This document shows positions 1-9,021 of a stretch of DNA of 39,268 nt, piece after piece. This DNA is from Bacteroidales bacterium (lineage in GTDB: Bacteria > Bacteroidota > Bacteroidia > Bacteroidales > P3), in contig JAGDCN010000057.1 of NCBI GenBank assembly GCA_017958525.1, positions 1 to 39,268 on the forward strand, given 5' to 3'. Position 1 is the first letter of the stretch; the number at the start of each line of letters is the position of its first letter. The notes beneath the pieces were generated by a model. The model searched no databases, had not been told where the DNA came from, and worked only from the letters and a program-made list of their open reading frames with translations. The position numbers were made by a program, and so were the translations under genes.

Positions 1-15
1 ACGATAACGTGGGGG

Positions 16-1182
16 TTAATGAAATATTGCCTCCAGGGTGTCTAAAAGTGTTTTTTTGTCGTTTTGGAAGGAGAGGTCTTTGGCTGCGCGGCTGAACCGG
101 GCCTGCCGTTCGTTTTTGGGTATGGAATTCCAATAGTTCAAGGTGTGGCGAATGGTGTGTGCCAACTGTTCGGGATCGGGGGGGACAGATGTGTTTTTTT
201 CGGCATCGAACGGTGGTGGGTCAACGAGTGTGCCGACTGCGTATTGCTGTATGACGCGATGTATTTCGGGGAAGTCGGTTGCCAGCACTGGTACGCCAGC
301 CTGAATGAAATCGGCGATGCGGTTGGGTAGCGAATAGTAGTAGTTCAGTCCGCGATTTTCGAGGAGGGACATTCCGAGTGCGGCCAGTGGTGTGAGGCGG
401 TGCAATGCGGGGGGTTCGACGCGGCCGAGCATCAGGATGTTGTCGCTGCCTTGTGCGCGTGCGCATAATTCATTATAGATATCGCCTGTGCCGGCAACGA
501 CAAAAATGCATTCGGGGAGATAGGGCATTGCGTCCATAATCCACTCGATGCCCCGTCCGATGTTGACGGCGCCCTGATAGAGGAGGATTTGTCGTCCGTC
601 GTTTTCGAAGGGCAGTGTGAGATTGTCCTGACGGGCATCGGTAGGTTGAGGGAGGGGGACGTTGCGCACAACGGCCATTTTGAGTCCGTAGCGTTTGTGG
701 TAAATATCTGCGATGGACTGACAGACGGTGACTGCGCCGCATCGGTGTCGCTGGAGTCGTGGGAAGAGAAAATCTTCGATGCGTTTCCAGAAATGTTTGA
801 CGCGTGGGCGCCCGACGAGTTCGGGTACTTCGGGGAACATTTCGTGGGCGTCGAAAAGGAGTGGTTTTTTCCGCAGACGTGAGGCGACCCAGTTGGCGGG
901 GAGGGTGTCGGTGTCGTTGGCATAGAAGGCATCGGTGCGGGTGAAGAGCAAACGCATCAGGAGTCGGAGGTTGTATTCGGCGTAAAAGGGGGCTTTTTTG
1001 GTGAAAAGTAGGCGCATACGAACGGTGCGGTAGGGGCGATCGATGTCGGCACTGTGGGGGAGTCTGCGTCCGATGAGGGTGACGATATAGCCGGCTTCCA
1101 TAAGTGCGGTGCAGGAGCGATGGACTCGCTGGTCGGTGACCAGGTCGTTGGTGACAGAGAGGACGATGCGACGAGGGGTCAT
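16..1182 (-). CDS. GT4-type glycosyltransferase
   Basis: Likely a GT-B fold transferase that moves a sugar from a nucleotide donor to an envelope glycan or lipid; the substrate cannot be read from sequence. The 388-aa protein opens with a Rossmann-like strand and an RVHR segment (MTPRRIVLSVTND, then DQRVHRSC), as in many GT4 enzymes. The middle has a DAHEMFPEVPEL stretch typical of GT4 members. The C-terminal donor-binding half contains YQGAVNIGRGIEWIMDAM, VVAGTGD and LPNRIADFIQAGVPVLATDFPEI, the usual GT4 donor-site layout. No signal peptide or membrane span is evident, so it is probably cytoplasmic or membrane-associated. It is transcribed away from topA and its upstream region is the hexamer array. 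No sugar-locus partner is in view on its downstream side because the window ends. Confidence 0.85.
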   Translation of the reverse strand: MTPRRIVLSVTNDLVTDQRVHRSCTALMEAGYIVTLIGRRLPHSADIDRPYRTVRMRLLFTKKAPFYAEYNLRLLMRLLFTRTDAFYANDTDTLPANWVASRLRKKPLLFDAHEMFPEVPELVGRPRVKHFWKRIEDFLFPRLQRHRCGAVTVCQSIADIYHKRYGLKMAVVRNVPLPQPTDARQDNLTLPFENDGRQILLYQGAVNIGRGIEWIMDAMPYLPECIFVVAGTGDIYNELCARAQGSDNILMLGRVEPPALHRLTPLAALGMSLLENRGLNYYYSLPNRIADFIQAGVPVLATDFPEIHRVIQQYAVGTLVDPPPFDAEKNTSVPPDPEQLAHTIRHTLNYWNSIPKNERQARFSRAAKDLSFQNDKKTLLDTLEAIFH

Positions 1183-1187
1183 ATTAA

Positions 1188-1306
1188 CTTTGAATTGACT
1201 TTAACGTTGACTTTGACTTTAACGTTGAATTGACTTTAACTTTGACTAACTTTAACTTCAGAATGTATTTACTTTGACTTTTACTTTGACTTTAACTTTG
1301 AAATGA
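1188..1306. repeat. Degenerate CTTTGA/CTTTAA hexamer array
   Basis: About 18 head-to-tail units fill this stretch: CTTTGA, CTTTAA, CGTTGA and CTTTTA hexamers with occasional 5-nt ATTGA or AATGA units, and one interruption at 1256-1271. A 14-bp block (GAATTGACTTTAAC) occurs at 1192 and again at 1227. Adjacent CTTTAA and CTTTGA units create the string TAACTTTG at 1185, 1237 and 1293, which fits the Bacteroidota -7 element and is identical to the -7 of the topA promoter at 1419. The array lies between the divergent glycosyltransferase and topA genes and fills most of the 310-bp gap. Confidence 0.85.
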
Positions 1307-1395
1307 CCTTAGGGTTTGTTGGTGTGAAAGTAGGGTTTTAAACGAGAAAAGGGGGATAATATTATTTTTGGGGAAAAACTTTTTTTTGTGCCATT

Positions 1396-1426
1396 TTTGC
1401 AGATTCGGGAAAAGTTGCTAACTTTG
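1396..1426 (+). promoter_or_regulatory. topA promoter (Bacteroidota consensus)
   Basis: TTTG at 1396-1399, exactly 19 nt, then TAACTTTG at 1419-1426. This matches the Bacteroidota major sigma factor consensus TTTG-N19-TAnnTTTG in both boxes and in spacing. Transcription would start about 7 nt further on, leaving a leader of roughly 60 nt before the topA ATG. Confidence 0.8.
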
Positions 1427-1492
1427 CAGCGGCAAGAGTGAGGGGGGGCATTGTGTATTTTAGATTGAAAATTAAACAGATAAAATATATTT

Positions 1493-3826
1493 ATGAAGAA
1501 TTTAGTTATAGTTGAGTCGCCGGCCAAAGCGAAAACGATCGAGAAATTCCTAGGGAAAGACTACACGGTGATGTCGAGCTACGGTCACATTCGAGACCTG
1601 GCGAAGAAGGAGATGAGCATTGACGTTGATAACGGATATGAGCCGGAATACCAAATTTCGGAAGAGAAGACAAAACTGGTAGCTGAGCTGAAGAGGGCTT
1701 CGAAGGGCGCCGATATGGTGTGGCTGGCATCGGATGAAGACCGAGAGGGGGAGGCAATTGCGTGGCATCTGAAGGAGACGCTGGGGCTAAAACCGGAAAA
1801 AACGAGACGAATTGTATTCAACGAGATTACAAAGAACGCGATACTTTATGCCATAGAACATCCGCGCGACATTGATATGCACCTTGTGGATGCGCAGCAG
1901 GCCCGCCGAGTGCTGGACCGTCTTGTGGGGTATGAGATCAGTCCGATACTATGGGCGAAGATCAAGCCGGCCCTGAGTGCGGGAAGGGTGCAGAGTGTGG
2001 CAGTGCGCCTTATCGTGGAACGCGAAGAAGAGATAAAGGATTTTGTAAGCCAGAGTTATTTCCGCACGATGGCGTTGTTTATCTGCAACGGCAACCGTCA
2101 TCTTGTTGCGGAGTTGAACCGCCGTTTCGACACGGAAGAGGAGGCACACAGGTTCCTCGCCAGCATAAAAAGCAGTGTGTTCAAGGTAGATAAAGTAGAG
2201 ACGAAACCTGCCCGCCGCAGTCCTGCGCCACCATTCACCACGTCGACGCTTCAGCAGGAGGCGAGCCGCAAGCTGGGTTATTCGGTGGCACGTACGATGC
2301 AGATAGCCCAGCAGCTTTACGAATCGGGATTCATTACTTATATGCGAACTGACTCGACCAATTTGAGCGAAGTGGCGTTGGAGATGGCCAGCAAGCAGAT
2401 AGAGGCGACATACGGCAAGAAATATGTCAAAACGCGCCGCTACCACACCAAGATAAAGGGTGCCCAGGAGGCGCACGAAGCCATACGTCCCACTGATATG
2501 CAGGCGGGCGAGATAAACACCGATGCTGCCGGACGCCGTTTGTACGAACTGATTTGGAAACGAGCCATTGCCTCGCAGATGGCTGACGCTGAATTGGAGA
2601 AGACTACGATAGACATAGACATTGACGGCCACAAGGAGCGTTTCTGCTGTTCGGGCGAGCAGGTGCTGTTTGACGGATTTCTGAAGGTATATCTGGAATC
2701 GACTGACGAGGAGGAGGAGGAGAATCCGAACCACCAGCTGCCTCCGGTCAAGAACGGTATGGCGCTGGAGCTTGAATCGAGTGTTGCGACGCAGCACTAT
2801 ACGCAGCATCCGCCGCGCTATACAGAGGCCAGTCTTGTCAAGAAGCTTGAGGATCTCGGCATCGGACGTCCATCGACCTATGCGCCAACAATATCGACGA
2901 TTTTGAAACGCGAGTATGTCATCAAGGAAGACCGTGCGCCGCAGGACTTAAACGTGATCACGCTGACACTGGCTCCGGGGAAAGATATTGCCCGTGCCGA
3001 AAAAACGGAGCATATTGGAGCCGAAAAGGGGAAACTTTTCCCCACCGACATCGGAACCATAGTGAACCAGTTCCTTATGGAACATTTCACGGACATTATG
3101 GACTACAACTTCACCGCCAAGGTCGAGAAAGACTTTGACGATGTGGCGAACGGGACGCAAGCGTGGCGCGAGGTGATTGACCAGTTCTACCTGCCGTTCC
3201 ATCGCAACGTAAAACAGACCCAAAACCATTCGAAACGCACCAGCGGGGAGCGCCTGCTGGGCACCGACCCGGTCACGGGCAAGAATGTATATGCAAAGAT
3301 AGGCCGTTACGGGACACTGATACAGATTGGAGAAACCAACACCGAAGAAAAGCCTCGTTTTGCATCGATGAAAAAGGGCCAGAGTATAGAAAACATTACA
3401 CTGGAAGAGGCACTTGAGCTTTTCAGTCTGCCACGCACCCTGGGCGAATACGACGGCAGCGATGTTGTTGTCAGCATCGGACGCTTTGGCCCCTATGTTC
3501 GCAATGACGGCAAATTCTATTCGCTATCAAAAAACGACGATCCATACACCGTCACCCTTGAACGCGCCATTGAAATCATAAACACGAAGCGCAAACAAGC
3601 AGAGGAAAAGGAGCGCATAAAAGCAATGTTCCCGCACGAAATAGGTGAATATGAAGGCGAAAAGGTAGTCTCGAACATCGGCAAATTCGGTCCATATCTG
3701 ACATACAAAAACGACAACTACCGTCTGCCTAAAACAGGATATGATCCACTGACAATCAGTCTTGCTGACGCTGTTGCGATAATCCGCGAAATGCAGGAAA
3801 AGAAAAGCAAGAAGAAAAAAAAATAA
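1493..3826 (+). CDS. topA: DNA topoisomerase I (type IA)
   Basis: Relaxes negative supercoils by single-strand passage through a 5'-phosphotyrosine link. The 777-aa protein begins with a TOPRIM domain (VIVESPAKAKTIEKFLG, then SDEDREGEAIAWHL with the acidic metal-binding residues). The catalytic core follows, with the active-site tyrosine Y283 in FITYMRTDSTNLS. The C-terminal third (from about residue 585) has repeated modules with IGRYGTLIQIG, IGRFGPYVRNDGKFY and IGKFGPYLTYKNDNYRLP, the topoisomerase C-terminal repeat type, instead of the Cys4 zinc fingers of the E. coli enzyme. It ends in a lysine-rich tail (KKSKKKKK), probably for DNA contact. It stands as a single gene with its own promoter and a hairpin terminator. 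The length is normal for Bacteroidota. The ATG at 1493 gives the canonical N-terminus. Confidence 0.97.
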   Translation: MKNLVIVESPAKAKTIEKFLGKDYTVMSSYGHIRDLAKKEMSIDVDNGYEPEYQISEEKTKLVAELKRASKGADMVWLASDEDREGEAIAWHLKETLGLKPEKTRRIVFNEITKNAILYAIEHPRDIDMHLVDAQQARRVLDRLVGYEISPILWAKIKPALSAGRVQSVAVRLIVEREEEIKDFVSQSYFRTMALFICNGNRHLVAELNRRFDTEEEAHRFLASIKSSVFKVDKVETKPARRSPAPPFTTSTLQQEASRKLGYSVARTMQIAQQLYESGFITYMRTDSTNLSEVALEMASKQIEATYGKKYVKTRRYHTKIKGAQEAHEAIRPTDMQAGEINTDAAGRRLYELIWKRAIASQMADAELEKTTIDIDIDGHKERFCCSGEQVLFDGFLKVYLESTDEEEEENPNHQLPPVKNGMALELESSVATQHYTQHPPRYTEASLVKKLEDLGIGRPSTYAPTISTILKREYVIKEDRAPQDLNVITLTLAPGKDIARAEKTEHIGAEKGKLFPTDIGTIVNQFLMEHFTDIMDYNFTAKVEKDFDDVANGTQAWREVIDQFYLPFHRNVKQTQNHSKRTSGERLLGTDPVTGKNVYAKIGRYGTLIQIGETNTEEKPRFASMKKGQSIENITLEEALELFSLPRTLGEYDGSDVVVSIGRFGPYVRNDGKFYSLSKNDDPYTVTLERAIEIINTKRKQAEEKERIKAMFPHEIGEYEGEKVVSNIGKFGPYLTYKNDNYRLPKTGYDPLTISLADAVAIIREMQEKKSKKKKK

Positions 3827-3858
3827 CCATCAGACATACATAAAGCAATTATAAATAT

Positions 3859-3888
3859 GGGCATACACCAGTATGCCCTATTTTTTTT
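3859..3888 (+). terminator. Rho-independent terminator after topA
   Basis: GGGCATAC (3859-3866), loop ACCA, GTATGCCC (3871-3878): a perfect 8-bp stem followed by TA and eight T residues to 3888. It lies 32 nt after the topA stop and separates topA from the TPR gene. Confidence 0.85.
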
Positions 3889-3973
3889 ACAAATTTTCAC
3901 TATAAAAATAATAATACTAATTTGTTTGCGTTATAAGAGTCAAAAACACAGAAATAAGTAACGCATAGTGACT

Positions 3974-6900
3974 ATGAAGCGCATAATTATGATGTGCATC
4001 GCAGTGATGTTCTTAGGGATGTCTGCGAGAGCACAGAGCGTAGGCCAAACGGCACCTACAGTCCAACTTTACAACGATGCCTGCGATTTATTCCAAAAGG
4101 AAAAATACGCTGTGGCTCAACACCTTTTTGATCAATATCTAAAACAATCCGACGCCATCAGGCAGGCCGACGCCACCTATTATTCCGCCATTTGTTCAGA
4201 GCGGCTACGCAACAACGATGCCTTGTTTCGCCTTAGCGAGTTTATGCGTCTCTTTCCTGAGAGCAACCACATCAATATGGCCCAGATGGCCCTCGGCAAC
4301 GTCTATTTCGACGACGGTGACTGGAACGCAGCACTGCACGAATATCTGAAAGTGGAACCTTCCGAGGTCGAGTTTAACCATCGTAGCGAATATGAGTACA
4401 AGACCGGTTTCTGCTATTTTCACCAGGGCGACAAAGAGACTGCGAAAAAGTATTTCAAACGTGTGGCCGACGGCAAGTCATACTACAAAAATGCAGCTAC
4501 ATACTACTATGCCGACATCCTTTTCTCGGCTGGCCAGTATGAATCGGCTGACAAAGAATTCCGCAAAATCGAGAAGGAAAAATCTTTCAAGAAAATTGTT
4601 CCTGTCTATCGTTTCTATATCAAGTACCATCTGGGGCAGGAAGACGAGGTGATTCGTATGGCCCCGGATTTGCTGGCAACCCCCGACTTGGTGCTTCGTG
4701 ACGAAATAGAGCGCATTGTCGGCGACGTGTATTTCAACCGCGGAGAATACGGCAAAGCGTTGGAATACTACACTATGGCAGACAATGATGCCGCCAAGAA
4801 GAACAAAAACACTAAAAGCGACAATGTCAACTACCCCATAGGTTACTGCCATTATATGCTGGGGCAGTATGACTCGGCGGCGGTATATCTCTCCACTTTC
4901 GCTGGACGAGACGACTCGACAGCTCAAAACGCACTCTTCACACTTGGCGATACCTATATCAAGCTGAACCGCAAAGCCGATGCCCGAACCGCATTTAAAA
5001 GCGCATCCGAGATGAAGCACAACGCTGCCATAGAGGAAGAAGCAGCCTTCAACTACGCCAAACTGAGTTGCGAACTGAATCCCAATGCATACAACGAATC
5101 CATCCGATCGTTCGAAAACTACCTGCAACACTATCCAAAAACGAAACGCAAAGCCGAAGTGCAACAAATTCTAACATCATTGTATTGCACGACAAAGAAT
5201 TACAAAGATGCCCTTTCGCTCATCGAGCGCAACAAGAAAGAATTGCTGAAAGACGCAACAATGCGTCAAGCTTATCAGAGGATACTTGTCAACCGCGGCA
5301 TCGACCTCTTCAACGAGCGCAACCTGCAGGCTGCCGCAGTCTGTTTTGACACCGCCGTTGCTGTCAACGCCACACCTTCAATCACCACCGATGCGCTCTA
5401 CCTTTCTGCCGAGTCGCAGTACCGATTGGCAAATTATGGTCGTAGTCAGAAGCTGCTAGACCGCTTCTTCACTGCCTCATCGCGAAAGAGTTCAATTTAT
5501 TATCCTCAGGCACTCTATACCGCAGGCTACGTATATATGCGCCGTAAACGCTACGACCTTGCCGAAGAAAAATTCAGCGAATTTTTGAGCCATTCCGGCA
5601 AAACAGCAGAGCATAAACAGCTGTTGGACGCCTACAACAGGATGGGCGACTGCCTATATGTAAAGAAAAACTTTGACGGTGCCATAGGCTATTATGACCG
5701 CGTCATCAAAGCTCAAGGACAAGATGCCGACTACGCCACATACCAGAAAGCTCTATGCTATGGTGCCCAAGGCAAGAATGTTGAAAAACTGAACAGCCTT
5801 AACTATATATTTGAAAAATACAACAACTCGCCACTGTCGCCAAAGGCTATGTTTGAAATCGCCAATACCTATCTTATCTGCGACAACAACGAGATGGCAC
5901 TGCTCTACTACAACAACTTCATCAAGAAATACTCCCAAAGCAGCTATGTTCCACAGGCTTTGCTGAATGTGGGACTTATATACTACAATACCGAGCAGGA
6001 CGCCAAGGCACTTGAGACCTTTGACCGACTGCTGAACCAATATCCCGGCACCGACGAGGCTCGAGACGCATTGATGACCATCAAAAACATATATATTGAA
6101 CAAGACCGCGTGGAGGAGTATTTCACCTACGTCAGCCGCACCACCAAGAGTACCGTCTCGGCCGTCGAACAGGACTCAACGCTCTATCTTGCTGCCGAGA
6201 ACCGCTATTTTGCCGGCAACTACGACAACTCCATCGCCGGCTTCTCAAACTATATCCAAAAATTCCCGCACGGTCTCTTCATACTCAAAGCACATTACTA
6301 TCTGGCCGATGCGCTGACACGTAGCGGACAGCAGGCAAAGGCTCTGTCGCACTACGAATGGGTGGCAGAACGAGGCAATAACCCCTACACAGAAAACAGC
6401 CTATATCAAGCCGCTATCACACACTACGCGCAGAAAAACTACAACAAAGCACTTGAATACTACGTACCGCTTGTTGTTGTATCGACCACCGATGCATCAC
6501 GGTTGCAAGCACGTATGGGCATTGTTCGTTGCTGGTATGCACTGCGCGACACCGCCAACCTCGCCGTGTCAGTCAATATGCTTACAAACGAGCCAAAATC
6601 AACTGTCGAACAACGCGACGAAGCTTCGCTGCTTCTAGCAAGGACATATTTCTATAAAGACAACTACACCAAGGCATTTGATGCCTATGGCACACTGACC
6701 AATTCTGCCAACGGCGACTATATGGGCGAAGCCACCTACCGTCGCGCCTACATCCTGTACAACAACGGCGACCTGGATGGCTCAGAGAGAATAATAGAAG
6801 CCGTAGTCAACAATCCCGGAAGTGACTATTGGCTTGCACAGTCATTCATATTATGGGCACAAATCTTCCATCAGCGCGGCAACGACCTGCAGGCACGTCA

Positions 6901-7078
6901 AACGCTACAGAGCATTATTGAGAACTATGAAATTGAAAACGACGCCGATGAAGAGATCGTCAACGAAGCACAAGCTCTGCTGGCATCCATCAACCAACCC
7001 AAATCAGCCCCTTCCGACAACAATAAAACCGACAACACACAGGACGACGAATCAACTATCATCATTGAAAATGAATAA
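3974..7078 (+). CDS. Secreted tetratricopeptide-repeat protein
   Basis: A 1034-aa protein built almost entirely of TPR-type helical hairpins; no enzyme motif is visible. ATG at 3974 is preferred over the in-frame GTG at 3968 because it starts a clean signal peptide (MKRIIMMCIAVMFLGMSARA, then QS). The mature part shows many TPR units with the A-x-x-Y/F-x-x-A pattern, for example around YGKALEYYTMAD, FDGAIGYYDRVIKAQ, DAKALETFDRLLNQYPGTDEA and YNKALEYYVPLV. The tail is acidic and asparagine-rich (DNNKTDNTQDDES). Such proteins serve as protein-protein scaffolds, here most likely periplasmic. A 64-nt gap separates it from the barrel gene downstream and no terminator is seen between them, so the two are probably co-transcribed. 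A role as periplasmic partner of that barrel is inference; the pair is not one I can name. Confidence 0.85.
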   Translation: MKRIIMMCIAVMFLGMSARAQSVGQTAPTVQLYNDACDLFQKEKYAVAQHLFDQYLKQSDAIRQADATYYSAICSERLRNNDALFRLSEFMRLFPESNHINMAQMALGNVYFDDGDWNAALHEYLKVEPSEVEFNHRSEYEYKTGFCYFHQGDKETAKKYFKRVADGKSYYKNAATYYYADILFSAGQYESADKEFRKIEKEKSFKKIVPVYRFYIKYHLGQEDEVIRMAPDLLATPDLVLRDEIERIVGDVYFNRGEYGKALEYYTMADNDAAKKNKNTKSDNVNYPIGYCHYMLGQYDSAAVYLSTFAGRDDSTAQNALFTLGDTYIKLNRKADARTAFKSASEMKHNAAIEEEAAFNYAKLSCELNPNAYNESIRSFENYLQHYPKTKRKAEVQQILTSLYCTTKNYKDALSLIERNKKELLKDATMRQAYQRILVNRGIDLFNERNLQAAAVCFDTAVAVNATPSITTDALYLSAESQYRLANYGRSQKLLDRFFTASSRKSSIYYPQALYTAGYVYMRRKRYDLAEEKFSEFLSHSGKTAEHKQLLDAYNRMGDCLYVKKNFDGAIGYYDRVIKAQGQDADYATYQKALCYGAQGKNVEKLNSLNYIFEKYNNSPLSPKAMFEIANTYLICDNNEMALLYYNNFIKKYSQSSYVPQALLNVGLIYYNTEQDAKALETFDRLLNQYPGTDEARDALMTIKNIYIEQDRVEEYFTYVSRTTKSTVSAVEQDSTLYLAAENRYFAGNYDNSIAGFSNYIQKFPHGLFILKAHYYLADALTRSGQQAKALSHYEWVAERGNNPYTENSLYQAAITHYAQKNYNKALEYYVPLVVVSTTDASRLQARMGIVRCWYALRDTANLAVSVNMLTNEPKSTVEQRDEASLLLARTYFYKDNYTKAFDAYGTLTNSANGDYMGEATYRRAYILYNNGDLDGSERIIEAVVNNPGSDYWLAQSFILWAQIFHQRGNDLQARQTLQSIIENYEIENDADEEIVNEAQALLASINQPKSAPSDNNKTDNTQDDESTIIIENE

Positions 7079-7142
7079 TTAAATGAACCTCTGAACAATC
7101 GCACAATTCGTTTAATTCGTGGTCAAAATAATACAGTTTGCA

Positions 7143-9005
7143 ATGAAAAAAACAGTCAAAATAATCATAGCCGCGGTGGCAATTTCAATTTTCAATTTTC
7201 AAAATTCAATTGTCAATTCCCTCCACGCTCAGAACGACACTGTCAATCCTGTCTATAACGAATCGGTGGTCGTTGTGGGCGACTACAACCCCGTTCTCGA
7301 CGGCGTTACTGAGAAGGTCAATATCGCCCCCGCAGTAAATGACAACATCAGCGAGGACCTACAGCCTAAATTCACCTACAGCATCACCCCGCGCCGCATC
7401 AGCTCGCTGACATCGACATCGGGCATCAAGGCCGCCAAAGTACTAGGCTCTCCCACCCGACTCTACAACAACTATATGCGTTTCGGACTTGGTCACGATT
7501 TCGCAGCCTTCAACGATTTCAACCCACTCATCGACCTCTATTATACTTCGACGCGCAAAGACAACTATGCTTTCGGTGGACGTTTCTACCACAATACCGA
7601 CATCACAACTTTCGGTCGCGCCGACAACACACCCTCGTCAAGCCACTACGGGCGAGACCGTGAGACGATTACAAACATCGATCTCTTCGGCAAATACATT
7701 CTCAACAAGAAACACCTTTTCTCTGCAAATTTCGCCTTTAATCGCCAGTACGGACGTTACTATGGCTTCAGCGACTCGACGCTGTTCAACAAGTTGGCTC
7801 TTTCGCGCGACGACATATCCTTTTCCGACTATGCTTTTTCTTACAACAATCTTGCCCTTAACTTAGGAGCCAAAAGTCTAAATACAGACATCAACAAATT
7901 AGGCTACGACGCCAATATAGGAATGGCCGATATGTGGGGCCGATACGATTTTTCGCAATTATCCATCGATCTCGATGCCAATGTACACTACGGATTCCCG
8001 ATGTTCAGCAAATACAAAGCCATCGTCTATCTTCGCACCACCTGGCAAGGATTCCGCCAGCGTGCCGACAAGCCTGCTACCATCAGCGACCTGCCGCTGG
8101 GTTACGACGCCACACAACCGTTACCAGACACTGTTCGCGACGGGCGGCATCTTTTCACCATCAACCCATTCGTCGATTTCCTATTCGGAGGATTCAAGTT
8201 CCACGCAGGATTGGAATTCGGTTTCAACCGCTATGACGATCCGGATCAAACAGGGCACAACCTGTTCCCTGACTTGAGCATAGCCAAGTCGTTTGCGAAC
8301 AATCGAATAAGCTTGGCAGCAGGTTTCCAAGGAGGCTATGATGCCAACGATTGGAACACAATTCGCTACCAGAATCCTTTTGTGGCACCTGCTCCCCAAT
8401 CATTTTCCACGATAGACAACAACCTTTTCGCCTATCTGAGAGTCAATTTTTCAAAGAAACTGATTCTCAATATCAACATAAACAACCATTTCCTTAAGAA
8501 CAAGATGTTCTTCAGGCTTGACCCCATCTACACACTACGCAATGTTTTCACCCCATACTATGTCGACTTAAACACTCTTGAACTCGCTGCCGACTTCACA
8601 TTTGTCAACGACGAAATGATATCAATAAAACTTGGTGGCAAATATTCCGTTGACTATAATGTTCCCAACAACGTCATTTTACTTCACGATCCCGATTTCA
8701 CCGCCAACCTTGACATAAATCTGAACTACAAGGATAAGTGGCTTTTTAATATGCAGACGCTTTTCATTTCGTCGATGGATGTTGAATGCGAAATCAACTC
8801 CACAACACTATTGAACCAAGTCACACAGACAGCACCTGCCCATTTCGGTGTTGCTCTCGGGGCCGAATATATCCACAGCCGTGCACTCTCCTTTTTCGCA
8901 AAGATTGACAACCTAACCTGTCAGCGATACTTTCTTTGGGCCAACTACCCGGCACCGCGTTTCAATCTGATGCTCGGGTTGACATACACTTTCCCCAACA
9001 AATAA
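7143..9005 (+). CDS. Outer-membrane beta-barrel protein (TonB receptor-like, no plug)
   Basis: A 620-aa protein with a signal peptide and a long run of alternating aromatic/polar strands (for example NYAFGGRFYHNTDITTFG, FKFHAGLEFGFNRYDDPD), ending in a terminal aromatic-rich strand FNLMLGLTYTFPNK, typical of outer-membrane barrels. It resembles the barrel part of TonB-dependent receptors, but the short N-terminal region after the signal peptide (about 90 residues) has no recognisable full plug or TonB box. ATG at 7143 is chosen because the upstream in-frame start adds eight residues before the signal peptide. The hydrophobic core of the signal peptide is encoded by a TCAATT-rich repeat. It sits between the TPR gene and folC (16-nt gap to folC). 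The cargo is unknown; small-molecule uptake or polymer export are both possible. Confidence 0.75.
   Translation: MKKTVKIIIAAVAISIFNFQNSIVNSLHAQNDTVNPVYNESVVVVGDYNPVLDGVTEKVNIAPAVNDNISEDLQPKFTYSITPRRISSLTSTSGIKAAKVLGSPTRLYNNYMRFGLGHDFAAFNDFNPLIDLYYTSTRKDNYAFGGRFYHNTDITTFGRADNTPSSSHYGRDRETITNIDLFGKYILNKKHLFSANFAFNRQYGRYYGFSDSTLFNKLALSRDDISFSDYAFSYNNLALNLGAKSLNTDINKLGYDANIGMADMWGRYDFSQLSIDLDANVHYGFPMFSKYKAIVYLRTTWQGFRQRADKPATISDLPLGYDATQPLPDTVRDGRHLFTINPFVDFLFGGFKFHAGLEFGFNRYDDPDQTGHNLFPDLSIAKSFANNRISLAAGFQGGYDANDWNTIRYQNPFVAPAPQSFSTIDNNLFAYLRVNFSKKLILNININNHFLKNKMFFRLDPIYTLRNVFTPYYVDLNTLELAADFTFVNDEMISIKLGGKYSVDYNVPNNVILLHDPDFTANLDINLNYKDKWLFNMQTLFISSMDVECEINSTTLLNQVTQTAPAHFGVALGAEYIHSRALSFFAKIDNLTCQRYFLWANYPAPRFNLMLGLTYTFPNK
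7181..7231 (+). repeat. TCAATT-rich repeat forming signal-peptide core
   Basis: A run of ATTTTCAATTTTCAAAATTC-like units inside the start of the barrel gene encodes its hydrophobic core and cleavage site (IFNFQNSIVNSLHAQ). It matches, in the same frame and at the same place relative to the cleavage site, the segment at 30777-30822 in the DUF6029 gene. By eye, about 32 of 42 bases agree. Confidence 0.7.
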
Positions 9006-9021
9006 TGCAAAAAAAAGAGTT

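Noticed and set aside
1949..2809. 286-codon minus-strand open frame inside topA
   Set aside because: It lies opposite the conserved topA catalytic region and has no start context or domain of its own.
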